The notes under the pieces are model-generated. The model had not been told where the DNA came from and ran no database searches. It saw only the letters and a program-made list of their open reading frames with translations. A stretch of DNA of 64,000 nt from Colwellia sp. C1TZA3 (GTDB lineage: Bacteria > Pseudomonadota > Gammaproteobacteria > Enterobacterales > Alteromonadaceae), in assembly GCF_007954265.1 (NCBI RefSeq), contig NZ_VOLS01000013.1, forward strand, positions 1 through 64,000, written 5' to 3'. This document shows, piece by piece, positions 37,395 through 46,421 of this stretch. The position numbers and the translations under genes are program-made. Within the stretch, counting starts at the first letter, position 1. Each line of letters starts with the position of its first letter.

Positions 37395-37814
37395 TTATTC
37401 GCCACTAACGGTTAGTATTAAGGTTCTTGAGCTGCTATGAACACGGTGTTCGCCAAGATAAATACCTTGCCAAAGGCCTAAGTTCATTTGGCCATTTTTT
37501 AATGGAATACTTACACTACTGCCTAATATACTCGCTTTAATATGGGCTGGCATATCATCTGGGCCTTCATAGGTATGACGATAATAAGGGGCATTTTCTG
37601 GGACGAATTGATTAAAGTGTCGCTCCATATCATCACGCACTGTTGAGTCAGCATTTTCATTAATCGTCAATGATGCTGAAGAGTGCTGGATGAAAATGTG
37701 TAACAAGCCAAAGCGTACGGGAGAGAACTCAGCAAGTGCTTGCTCAATATCTTTTGTGATCAAGTGAAAACCACGTTGATAAGATTGTAGTGTTAACTCT
37801 ACTTGTTGCCACAT
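37395..37814 (-). CDS. yjbQ: YjbQ (UPF0047) family protein, secondary thiamine-phosphate synthase type
   Basis: A 139-aa protein of the YjbQ fold. It carries FGLLHIFIQHSSASLTINEN and the family signature GQMNLGLWQGIYLGEHR near residues 107-123, with conserved His residues that form a metal-like or catalytic pocket. Family members can complement thiamine phosphate synthase mutants weakly, and the physiological role is unknown. A B-type element begins 37 bp upstream of the ATG, so it must sit in or next to the promoter. Confidence 0.92.
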   Translation of the reverse strand: MWQQVELTLQSYQRGFHLITKDIEQALAEFSPVRFGLLHIFIQHSSASLTINENADSTVRDDMERHFNQFVPENAPYYRHTYEGPDDMPAHIKASILGSSVSIPLKNGQMNLGLWQGIYLGEHRVHSSSRTLILTVSGE

Positions 37815-37850
37815 AAGGCTTCTCCGAGGATAATTTTAATTAAAGTATTA

Positions 37851-38010
37851 TACCAATTTGATTAATTAAGTGAGCTACTTTTTCATGAGAAAAAACGGAT
37901 AAATACAAGGCATAAAATTTAGTCAGTAGCTATTCACCTTATGAATTTTATAACGCACTAATTATTCATTTTAACCATTAAAAATGAGCAGGTAATTAAT
38001 CAACTTGGTA
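37851..38010 (+). mobile_element. B-type inverted-repeat element upstream of yjbQ
   Basis: 160 bp from TACCAATTTGATTAATTA to TAATTAATCAACTTGGTA, flanked by TTA at 37848-37850 and 38011-38013. It carries ATAAATACAAGGCATAAAAT and TTTTAACCATTAAAAATGAG, the same interior as the right half of the chimeric copy at 17704. Confidence 0.88.
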
Positions 38011-38462
38011 TTATAGTGTAGTGTATAGGTTTTATACGTTGAGGTGTATGTTATGACATGAATATACCTCGTTAGAGTCGTGTCTTAAAATGCAGCTTTG
38101 TTGTCGTTAATGGTTGTCGTCTTAGATGAGATATAACCTTTAGCAGCACAAATGCAGAATGAAAAAACCATACTCGCTGCAAGTATTTGTTAACCCAAGA
38201 GATTAATTGCCGGTTAAACAGTTGACGGACTGAAGTTTGACCTACAAAAAACTACCCAACGCCATATGCTCTCCCATAGGCGCTACGCTTAATGCAAGTT
38301 AATCTAGGTTAGGGTTGGACTTAAGTCCATTAAGTTAAATGAATTTTAACCTTCATCGGCACAAGTGCTGAATGACAATACAATAAACCTGTACCGACTT
38401 GGGGTGTGCCTAGAACAAATAATCTGTGCTTGCATGCAGGTCTTTAGTTTTGTCTGGAACAT

Positions 38463-38487
38463 AAAAAAGCCCCGTATTAACGAGGCT
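38463..38487 (-). terminator. Intrinsic terminator of the cheX-like gene
   Basis: AGCCCCG / CGAGGCT stem (one wobble) preceded by an A run, read as a U run on the minus strand, 22 bp after the gene at 38509. The same GAACATAAAAAAGCC phrase precedes the hutH terminator at 18030. Confidence 0.8.
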
Positions 38488-38508
38488 AAATACTGTTATT
38501 TAGACCTA

Positions 38509-38973
38509 CTATTTGTTGAAGCTAAATTCAATATACGCATTACCGTATTCAGAGGTCAGCGGCATGATAATGACCGGTCCGTCAGCCTTGTGATGAATAG
38601 TGTGGTCAATACCAGAAACGACAATAGGCGTTGCCATGTCAAACTCAATACCTTTCTCACTTAGCATGCGCTTTGCACCACCAGTCACCATATTGGTAAT
38701 TTCACCAACTAAGTCAGTAATTTCATCATTGATTACATCCGGGCCTTCACCGACCATTTTTTTCATAGTGGCAAGTGCTAGCTTAGTTTCAAAGGTAATA
38801 GATAAAGAACCTTTAGTTTGTTGGCCCACCATACCAATTAACCCTGAAACATCACCTTTTGCTATTTCATTTTTTTTTAAACGAGGTTTTTCAGGTGTTA
38901 ATTTCATGTGCGCCATGGTTGACATAACGTTAAGCATTGAAGAGAGGAAAGGGTTAATGAAGTCTACATTCAT
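38509..38973 (-). CDS. CheX-like chemotaxis phosphatase-family protein
   Basis: A CheX/CheC-fold protein of about 154 aa. It contains the active-site pattern E-x-x-N in ITDLVGEITNMVTGGAK (Glu and Asn spaced by two), as in CheX phosphatases that act on CheY-P. The layout MNVDFINPFLSSMLNVMSTM at the start and DGPVIIMPLTSEYGNAYIEF at the end is standard for the family. A TTG at 38985 could extend the frame, but ATG 38973 is preferred. The gene stands alone, with no flagellar or che genes around, so its partner response regulator is elsewhere. Confidence 0.85.
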   Translation of the reverse strand: MNVDFINPFLSSMLNVMSTMAHMKLTPEKPRLKKNEIAKGDVSGLIGMVGQQTKGSLSITFETKLALATMKKMVGEGPDVINDEITDLVGEITNMVTGGAKRMLSEKGIEFDMATPIVVSGIDHTIHHKADGPVIIMPLTSEYGNAYIEFSFNK

Positions 38974-39050
38974 GAATGTGTCCAAAGGCTTTTATTTTAA
39001 TCTAGTGAATTGATTTTGCAGATTTATCGCAAAACTTAAATCTAACTATA

Positions 39051-39551
39051 CTAATCATTAATTGCGATATGATTCATAGTAACTGATCTTTTGAAAGTTA
39101 GGCTACCTTTTATCGTTTTACTGTAAAAATTAACTGTATTGACCTGTTTTAGATAGTGCTCAGTTAGCAAGCTGTTCATTATTTTTAGCCCAAGTAAAGT
39201 GTGTGGGAACATAGCTTCTTGATAAATAAAAATATTACCTTTATTGCTCTCAAAACCGATCCAGTTCAGTGCTATTGCTTGGCCTTGATAATTAAGCTGA
39301 AAATGTGCTTCAACATATTGGCGAACAATATTTTCATAATTAGGATGAGCAATTGAAAAGTGAATTTGCTTTGCGTCGGCAATTGCATTTTCTATGTCAT
39401 GAGCAGTTATCTGATGAATAACCTCAATTGACTGAGTACGCTCATTTAACGTTAAATCTGTCATGCTAAAAAAATAGCGGTGGGCAACCGCATTAGCGGC
39501 TAGCCCACACAATAGCAAAACAAAAACGCGTTTAGCTAGGTTTAACAACAT
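39051..39551 (-). CDS. DUF6702-like exported protein
   Basis: A 166-aa protein with a signal peptide (VFVLLLCGLAANAVA, cleavage near AVAHR) and a beta-rich body (YFFSMTDLTLNERTQSIEVI, QAIALNWIGFESNKG, TVNFYSKTIKGSLTF). It matches my recollection of DUF6702, a family often encoded directly after M1 peptidases. Here it starts 2 bp after the M1 peptidase stop, so the two are translationally coupled. Function unknown; probably periplasmic. Confidence 0.7.
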   Translation of the reverse strand: MLLNLAKRVFVLLLCGLAANAVAHRYFFSMTDLTLNERTQSIEVIHQITAHDIENAIADAKQIHFSIAHPNYENIVRQYVEAHFQLNYQGQAIALNWIGFESNKGNIFIYQEAMFPHTLLGLKIMNSLLTEHYLKQVNTVNFYSKTIKGSLTFKRSVTMNHIAIND

Positions 39552-39553
39552 TT

Positions 39554-41908
39554 TTATTGTTCAACCTCTGCCTTTTTTTCTGTATCTTTTTCATCAGTAC
39601 TTTTTAATTCAACGTTGTAGTCACGCATCATGTCTTTTTTCTTACGTTTGTATAAATCAAAGCGAGACTTAATTGGACGTGCTGGCCAGTAGTTGTTACT
39701 AACATCAACATCAGCTGTTTCCCAATTAGGGTCAATCGCAATACCGGTTATTTCTTGGTCACGAATAAATAATTTAGATACTTTTTTGCTGTCACGACGC
39801 CAAATTTCAGCCGGTAATGTGACCCGTTCAACGCTGTTATCAGCATAGGTAAGATCTAAAATAATCGGCATAACTAAGCCACCTTTATTTTCAAAATCAA
39901 CAATGTAGAAGTTTCTTTCGTCAAGTAGTAGGTCTTTTTGCCATTGTTCTAATTTTTTATGGCTTTTGTTATATTTATTACGTGCTTTATTGGTAGCGGT
40001 AAACTTGTCATGTTCGTTGTAAAAATCTAATAATTCAGGCTTATCATCCGTGCGAAGCCACTGGCCATTATTACGGACTTTACTAATAAAATCAGGTTGT
40101 TCATTGTATAGCGCTCGCTCCCAAGCTTCTTCTGTATCTGGGTTTTGGCTATTTGGGCGGTACAAGTGAATGTTACCTAAAGCAATATCAACATGATCTG
40201 TAGTGTAGAACCAACCACGCCAGAACCAGTCTAAATCAATACCTGAGGCATCTTCCATGGTACGGAAAAAGTCAGCAGGGGTCGGGCGTTTAAACTTCCA
40301 ACGTTGGGCATACTCTTTAAAGGCAAAATCAAATAATTCACGACCCATAATAGTTTCACGTAAAATGTTTAATGCTGTTGCTGGTTTACCGTAAGCGTTG
40401 TTACCAAATTGCAATATTGACTCTGAGTTAGTCATGATGGGCACTTGGTTATCACTTTTCATGTAACTGATCATATTAGCGGCATTACCACGGCGAGAAG
40501 GATAGCCTTCTTCCCATGCTTGCTCAGCAACAAATTGTAGGAAAGTGTTTAAGCCTTCATCCATCCAAGTCCACTGACGTTCGTCAGAGTTAACAATCAT
40601 GGGGAAATAGTTATGACCCACTTCATGAATAATAACGCCAATTAGGCCATATTTAGTCTTGCGAGAATAAGTTTTTTCACCCGTTTTTTTATCTAACGTT
40701 GGGCGTGGGCCATTAAAAGTGATCATGGGATATTCCATGCCACCAACCGGACCATTTACCGAGATAGAAACAGGATATGGGTAAGCAAAGGTATATTTAT
40801 TATATTGTTCCATCGTATGGATAATGGCTTCAGTAGAGTACTTTTCCCATAATGGATTACCTTCATTAGGGTAGTAAGACATCGCCATAGTGTCGGTTTT
40901 ACCCCCTTGATAGCCTTGTGCGTCCCAAATAAACTTACGACTTGAGGCAAAAGCAAAATCACGAACGTTTTTCGCTTCAAACTGCCAAGTTTTGGTTTTA
41001 GTTGCACGAGACTTTTCATTTGCTAAGGCTTCATCAGGTGTAATAACTAAAACCGGCTTATTGGCTTTTTTCGCTTTGGCTAAACGATTACGCTGAGTTT
41101 TTGTTAAGACCTCTTTCGGATTTTGCAAGACACCGGTTGCTGCAACAACGTGATCAGCAGGAACAGTAATGCTAACGTCATAATCACCAAATTCTAAAGC
41201 AAATTCACCGCTACCGATAAACTGCTTATTCTGCCAACCCATTACGTCATAATAGGCTGCTGCACGCGGGAACCAGCTAGCTACTTCGTAAAGGTAGTTA
41301 TCATCCTCTTTAAAGTATTCGTAACCTGAGCGGCCACCGAGTACTTTTTGCTCATGTAATTGGTAATTCCAATTAATGTTTAACGCTACACTATCACCGG
41401 ACTTAAGTACTTTTGGCAGGTCGATGCGCATCATGGTGCCATTAATGACATAACTTAAAGCTTTGCCGTTTGAACCAGTAACCTGAGTAATATCATAACC
41501 ACCCTGAAACTCGTCTGTTGCAATGGCATTGCGGAAACTGCTGTAAGTCACCTTTTTCTTTGGCGCGGTTTGGGTTGTTTTTGCCCCCGAATTTTCTGCT
41601 AATTTATTTTGGTCTAATTGCAACCATAAGTAGCGCAGGGTATCAGGAGAGTTGTTGGTATAATCAATCGTTTCACTGCCTGATAACGTTTGTTTTTCAT
41701 CATCGAGTGTAATGTTAATTTTGTAATCAACCTCTTGCTGCCAATACTGATGGCCCGGTGCACCAGACGCGGTACGGTAAGTGTTGGGCGTTGGTAAATT
41801 CTCTTCCAGTTGACGAAATTTATCGTCACTAATACTATTTTTTGCTAAGGCGTGGCCACTAGCAGCAATACAAAGACAAAGTAAGGCTGATTTAATTGAA
41901 TATTTCAT
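39554..41908 (-). CDS. M1-family zinc metallopeptidase, exported
   Basis: A 784-aa protein with a signal peptide (SALLCLCIAASGHALA) and an N-terminal aminopeptidase-N-like beta domain. The catalytic zinc site is HEVGHNYFP (HExxH), followed 18 residues later by the third ligand in WTWMDEGLNTFLQ. GGMEYPMI resembles the GAMEN exopeptidase loop (here GGMEY). A long C-terminal region (YRPNSQNPDTEEAWERA, GGLVMPIILDLTYADNS) is shared with the Alteromonadales/Bacteroidetes subgroup. It probably trims peptides in the periplasm. The acidic-lysine tail TDEKDTEKKAEVEQ is low complexity. Confidence 0.9.
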   Translation of the reverse strand: MKYSIKSALLCLCIAASGHALAKNSISDDKFRQLEENLPTPNTYRTASGAPGHQYWQQEVDYKINITLDDEKQTLSGSETIDYTNNSPDTLRYLWLQLDQNKLAENSGAKTTQTAPKKKVTYSSFRNAIATDEFQGGYDITQVTGSNGKALSYVINGTMMRIDLPKVLKSGDSVALNINWNYQLHEQKVLGGRSGYEYFKEDDNYLYEVASWFPRAAAYYDVMGWQNKQFIGSGEFALEFGDYDVSITVPADHVVAATGVLQNPKEVLTKTQRNRLAKAKKANKPVLVITPDEALANEKSRATKTKTWQFEAKNVRDFAFASSRKFIWDAQGYQGGKTDTMAMSYYPNEGNPLWEKYSTEAIIHTMEQYNKYTFAYPYPVSISVNGPVGGMEYPMITFNGPRPTLDKKTGEKTYSRKTKYGLIGVIIHEVGHNYFPMIVNSDERQWTWMDEGLNTFLQFVAEQAWEEGYPSRRGNAANMISYMKSDNQVPIMTNSESILQFGNNAYGKPATALNILRETIMGRELFDFAFKEYAQRWKFKRPTPADFFRTMEDASGIDLDWFWRGWFYTTDHVDIALGNIHLYRPNSQNPDTEEAWERALYNEQPDFISKVRNNGQWLRTDDKPELLDFYNEHDKFTATNKARNKYNKSHKKLEQWQKDLLLDERNFYIVDFENKGGLVMPIILDLTYADNSVERVTLPAEIWRRDSKKVSKLFIRDQEITGIAIDPNWETADVDVSNNYWPARPIKSRFDLYKRKKKDMMRDYNVELKSTDEKDTEKKAEVEQ

Positions 41909-42562
41909 GATTCCCCTGATGACTGTAAATCGAGTAATTTTTTAATAACCCCGTTTTATAACATTTTTTTAACCATTAGGTCAGGCCGGCGCAGTGAAAT
42001 ATGCGATAAATTGCACAATAAATAGGTTAAGTTGTTGCTATTGAATGTTTATCATGGCGGAACCCATTAAGTACTAAGGAGTAACACTGTCGTTCTGCTC
42101 AATGCTTTCTGGCAGCTGTCTACATTATGGTATCTAATATTAATAGCCTTTTTCCCACTTAACTCTCTATTGGATTTTAGTTATGCGAAGACTTTTAGCA
42201 TCTATAGCGCTAAGTCGATGGTATAAATTTTAGAGATGTTGCTGATATTAATGGCTATGTTAACCTTGAGCCGGTCAATGGATAATGCATCAAGGCTTGT
42301 TATTAACTCATGCTAGTAAATATGAAGCGATAGCAGTAACCGGTTAATAGACGATGCTTTTTTAAGCAGAATGAACTTGTTTACTTGCTATGTGGCATGC
42401 AGGATAAATTATCTTATAATTTTGTAATCTATAGTAAAAATAGGCTTGTTAAGTTCCACTGGTTTTTTGTAGTAGTAAGGTATGTAAAACCAGTGTTTTA
42501 TTCATTTATATTCAACCATATTTACCGATATTAAACCGAGTTACGTATAAAAAAGGATTTTT
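41909..42562. other. Intergenic region, no gene seen
   Basis: AT-rich sequence with no credible open frame, repeat or terminator that I can support. It contains the promoter regions of the M1 peptidase (leftward) and of the broken gene at 42563 (rightward). Confidence 0.4.
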
Positions 42563-43269
42563 ATGTTTTCAAAATTTCTAAAATCAGTGCTAATTTTTAA
42601 TCGTTCAGAAAATAAAGCGCCAAACTTTATCCTCGTCTATCTGTTAATCACTTGCTTGGCACAATCAAATTTTTATTACTTTTTTTGTCAGTCATGGCGA
42701 TTTTAGTGAACGATTAAATGCTGCATTAGTTGAAAATTTTCATCAATATGTGGTGGTACTTTTTTTTACCGTGTTATTTTTTATCCTTCGTTTGTCGATG
42801 CTTTACTTGCTTAATAAAACCGATCAATTTATTGAAGCAGATGAACCAATTAAAATTAAAGTAGGCAGTGACCAAATCGTTAAAGAAAATAAAGATGTTG
42901 TTCGCTTATTAGCGTTGTTGACAGAAAACAAAGCGCAATTAGCTAAAGTAAAAGCTCGTGAGGCTTTAGCGCAGGCGGATAAAACCAAGATAATAAGTAA
43001 TACCAATCCCATTAAGTTATTGCTCACTTGTACTAGTTAAAATAGCTCAAGGCTGTGTTGCTCTCACTCCCAATAGCCAGCTATTGCTCAATCGAGCGCC
43101 TTACCTTGAGTTATTTTTCCTGCGCACAACAAGATCACAAACTTAATGGAACTGGTATAACATGTTGGCTGCGCAAGCCGGGTTAGATCTAGCGTTGGCT
43201 GATATCGCTATATTGGGTCAGTCTAATGAAGAATTAAGGGCTAAACTTAATGAGTATTTAGTGGTTTAA
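42563..43269 (+). pseudogene. Broken membrane-protein gene: frameshift plus element insertion
   Basis: ATG 42563 with AAGGA upstream opens a frame (MFSKFLKSVLIFNRSENK) that stops at 42704. The downstream frame continues without a gap (FSERLNAALVENFHQYVVVL, then FFTVLFFILRLSMLYLLNKT) if one T is removed from the T7 run at 42680-42686. This second frame is then cut by A-type element A3 at 43001-43157. Removing the element and one TAA joins ADKTKIIS to NMLAAQAGLDLALADIAIL, in frame to the stop at 43269. The restored protein is about 180 aa, with two membrane spans and a charged coiled tail. I recognise no family. Confidence 0.8.
43001..43157 (-). mobile_element. A-type 157-bp inverted-repeat element, copy A3 (inside a gene)
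   Basis: Reverse orientation: TACCAATCCCATTAAGTT to AACTTAATGGAACTGGTA, flanked by TAA at 42998-43000 and 43158-43160. It interrupts the coding frame of the pseudogene at 42563-43269. Confidence 0.95.
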
Positions 43270-43501
43270 GGGATAGATTTATAATTAATGATTAACAAAA
43301 TTAAATTATTTAACTTTGTCTTATTAGTTGAATCTAAGGTTATATTTAAACAAAAAATGGAAATTATTAGCATTGTCAGTGCCATAGCTAAATATTATTT
43401 CTTTTGTTTAGCATAGCTAAAGCCTCTATAATTGGTCAATATTTCAGTGGCTGTTATCTACAGCTACATTTGCTTTACACTTAAAGGTTTTTTATCACTT
43501 T

Positions 43502-44488
43502 ATGATTTCACATAAACTTTCTATTGCGCCCATGCTCGATTGGACAGATCGTCATTGTCGCTATTTTTACCGCGTCATGTCTAAGCAAACGGTGTTGTAT
43601 ACCGAAATGGTCACCACGGGTGCAATATTGCACGGAAAAGGTAATTACTTGGCATATAACGAGCAGGAGCATCCCTTGGTGTTACAGCTTGGTGGTAGTG
43701 ATGTTAATGCCATGACCGAATGTGCAAAAATTGCTGAGCAGCAAGGTTACGATGAAATAAATATCAATGTTGGTTGTCCGTCAGACCGTGTGCAAAATGG
43801 CAAGTTTGGTGCTTGTTTAATGGCTGAGCCACAATTAGTTGCTGATTGTGTCGCTAGTATGCAAAACGCGACTAAGATCCCCACTACGGTAAAATCTCGT
43901 ATTGGTATTGATGACCTCGACAGTTATGAATTTTTACAGCAGTTTTTAACGACTGTTAGTGCGGCAGGTTGTCAGCATTTTATTATTCACGCTCGCAAAG
44001 CTTGGCTCAGTGGTTTAAGTCCGAAACAAAATCGAGATATACCGCCACTAGACTATCAAAGGGTTTATCAACTTAAACAAGACTTTTCAAAGCTTGAAAT
44101 TTCAATTAATGGTGGCATAACCACCTTTGCACAAGCCAATGAGCATATGCAGCATATTGATGGCGTAATGATTGGTCGAGAAGTTTATCAAAACCCTTAT
44201 ATGTTAACTGAGGCTGATAATGAAATTTGGCAGGCTAGCGCTGAGGTTAAGTCACGACAAGCGGTGCTTAATGAAATGGTTGACTATATTGACCGTCATG
44301 TTGCTAGTGGTGGCCGTGCCTGGCATGTGGCCAGGCATATGTTAGGTTTATGTAATGGTTTAGCCGGCGCTAGACAATTTCGTCGTTATTTAAGTGAAAA
44401 TGCTAATGGTGAAAATGTTGGTGGTGAAGTACTGCAACAAGCCTTTGCTAAAGTATTGCAACTTAACCCTGACTTAACCCTGACTTAA
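43502..44488 (+). CDS. dusA: tRNA-dihydrouridine(20/20a) synthase DusA
   Basis: FMN-dependent enzyme that reduces U20/U20a in tRNA D-loops. The 328-aa protein has SIAPMLDWTDRHCRYFYRVM at the N-terminus, EININVGCPSDRVQNGKFGA with the catalytic Cys, VKSRIGIDDLDSYEF, and the FMN-phosphate loop INGGITTFAQANEHMQHIDG with MIGREVYQNPYML. DusA-type spacing and length agree with E. coli (about 330-345 aa). The last 30 bp contain an 11-bp direct repeat (ACCCTGACTTA) that runs through the stop codon. Confidence 0.96.
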   Translation: MISHKLSIAPMLDWTDRHCRYFYRVMSKQTVLYTEMVTTGAILHGKGNYLAYNEQEHPLVLQLGGSDVNAMTECAKIAEQQGYDEININVGCPSDRVQNGKFGACLMAEPQLVADCVASMQNATKIPTTVKSRIGIDDLDSYEFLQQFLTTVSAAGCQHFIIHARKAWLSGLSPKQNRDIPPLDYQRVYQLKQDFSKLEISINGGITTFAQANEHMQHIDGVMIGREVYQNPYMLTEADNEIWQASAEVKSRQAVLNEMVDYIDRHVASGGRAWHVARHMLGLCNGLAGARQFRRYLSENANGENVGGEVLQQAFAKVLQLNPDLTLT

Positions 44489-44867
44489 CCGTTATTTAAA
44501 GCTAATTTAAAGATAATTTAGCTTTAACCTTGGTTTGTTATCACTGAACTAGGTATTTTACATTCTGAAAATTTAGCACCACTCAGTGCTTTAAACGTCC
44601 CAATATTGTAAAGTCAGTGCTTGATTTTGGGACTTTTCTATTAGTTTCTAAATAGTGCTTTGCTTGGTTAATGTTTTGCATAAATATCACTATATATTAG
44701 TAAATTTAACCACGTCGCAGTGATATTAGCATCTACTTAGCATAGTTAATGCTTGTATAAAAATAAATTAGTTTTAAAAACAATGGCTAAATTTTTATTT
44801 AGACCATTTAAAAAGATCACTTAGTTAGTTTGATTGGTATTACTGACAGCTTAAAAGGTATTATACA

Positions 44868-44936
44868 ATGCTAAGTTTGACTCTATTATTTACCCTATTT
44901 GTGTTGCTAAGTATTTTTTTTTGGCAACCTCATTGA
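44868..44936 (+). CDS. Possible small hydrophobic peptide
   Basis: ATG 44868 has AAGG 9 nt upstream and encodes 22 residues (MLSLTLLFTLFVLLSIFFWQ, then PH). One extra T in the T9 run at 44914-44922 would extend it to LATSLSVAHLEQGK, ending at 44965. It could be a small membrane peptide, a remnant, or chance; there is no homology evidence. The rest of 44489-45175 shows no gene, apart from a solo B-like right end (TTTGATTGGTATTA) at 44828-44843. Confidence 0.25.
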   Translation: MLSLTLLFTLFVLLSIFFWQPH

Positions 44937-45175
44937 GTGTCGCTCATTTAGAACAAGGTAAATAATGCTTGTTAGCTGTTAGCTGCTACCTTAGGATGTA
45001 AAGTTAACGAAAAATGACTTAATATTGTTTATGGTTCTTTAGTAACATCGCTCATCAATCTAACTGCATTTTATACATTTATTACGCTTTTAAAGCTCTC
45101 TTTAGCACTAAATACTGTACTTTCTTATTTAACTCAGCTAATTTTTCTTTATGCTCATCAGTAAGAACTTAGATT

Positions 45176-46048
45176 ATGACGTATTTTCAGCAATTAATTT
45201 CTTGTATCGATTTGCACGCGATATTAGCTAGTAAAGATCTTGTGGTACTAGATGCGAGTATTCCACCTGTAGGTAACATGGCTGCGCCAGAATATAGTTG
45301 GCCTGAATATCGTCTGCCTAACGCTCGCCGTTTCGATTTAAATCAAGACTTTTCAGATCTCACTAGCGATTTACCCCACACCATGCCATCAGCTACTCAT
45401 TTTGAGCAAGCGGCAAAAGCGTTAGGTATTAATCAGCAAAGCCAAATTGTGGTTTATGATGATTTAGGTTTATTTTCCGCCGCGCGGGTTTGGTATATGT
45501 TTAGAGCTATGGGCCATAAAAATATTGCCGTATTAAATGGTGGCTTACCTTATTGGTTAAAGTTAAATAAACCCATTGCTGATTTATCTGTTGATCTCCA
45601 TGCTAAGCAGCAGCAAGTTATTGGTAATTTTATTGCTAAAGAACAAGTTGGCTATTTTTGTGACTGGCGTGAAGTTGCCACTCAAACTCATTCGCAAGCT
45701 GAACTTATTCTCGATGCTCGTGCTGAACGTCGCTTTAAGGGTTTAGATGCAGAGCCTCGTGTGGGTGTGCGTAGCGGTCATATGCCAAATTCAAAAAACT
45801 TAGCTTACAACCATTTGTTCAGCCAAGGGCTGTTTAAATCTCCTAATGAATTGGCAGAAATTTTTGCGCATATTAACGCCAATAAACAAGCTATGATTAT
45901 GAGCTGTGGCTCAGGTGTTACCGCTTGCGTTTTGGCGCTGGCTGCAGACATTGTCGGCCATAAAGATGTGCGAGTATATGACGGTTCTTGGAGCGAATGG
46001 GGCTCGTTACCTAACACCACCGTTAAAACCTCCACGGATAACATTTAA
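45176..46048 (+). CDS. sseA: Sulfurtransferase SseA (3-mercaptopyruvate / thiosulfate sulfurtransferase)
   Basis: A 290-aa tandem rhodanese protein. The N-terminal inactive rhodanese domain (about 1-140) includes LPNARRFDLNQDFSDLTSDL, and the C-terminal active one has LILDARAERRFKGLDAEPR and the active-site loop MSCGSGVTACVLALA with catalytic Cys near residue 242. The CGSGVTA loop is the mercaptopyruvate sulfurtransferase type rather than the CRKGVTA of thiosulfate rhodaneses. Cytosolic, single gene. Confidence 0.94.
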   Translation: MTYFQQLISCIDLHAILASKDLVVLDASIPPVGNMAAPEYSWPEYRLPNARRFDLNQDFSDLTSDLPHTMPSATHFEQAAKALGINQQSQIVVYDDLGLFSAARVWYMFRAMGHKNIAVLNGGLPYWLKLNKPIADLSVDLHAKQQQVIGNFIAKEQVGYFCDWREVATQTHSQAELILDARAERRFKGLDAEPRVGVRSGHMPNSKNLAYNHLFSQGLFKSPNELAEIFAHINANKQAMIMSCGSGVTACVLALAADIVGHKDVRVYDGSWSEWGSLPNTTVKTSTDNI

Positions 46049-46333
46049 TAAAAAATAAGACTATTAGTACTGTCCCACCTATCTATGATTACGGCAGCGT
46101 TTATTTTGCCCTAATCATAGCGATAAATTCGCCTGCTAACCGCCTAGCTATAAATTTTATTACAGTTACAAAGCTGCCAAGTAAAACCTTAAATTAATTA
46201 TTGGTCAATTTCACTAGTTTTAGTGTAGGTATTGACCATATTATAGTCTGACATATTATGTCTGACGATAGCTGCTTATTCCCTTATGTTTAAAATTATA
46301 ACAATAACAATAATTTAAATATTTTTAATCAAT

Positions 46334-46349
46334 TGGCACAGCACTTGTA
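46334..46349 (+). promoter_or_regulatory. Sigma-54 promoter of the psp locus
   Basis: TGGCACAGCACTTGTA fits TGGCAC-N5-TTGCA with only the -12 C changed to T. To my recollection the E. coli pspA promoter has the same TTGT form. Transcription would start near 46360, about 60 bp before the first gene of the locus. No pspF gene is in the window. Confidence 0.75.
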
Positions 46350-46421
46350 ATAGTAACGTCAGATAACAACATAAAGAGTTCACTATTAACTCTTTATGTT
46401 ACTCACATAAGGATATTAATA

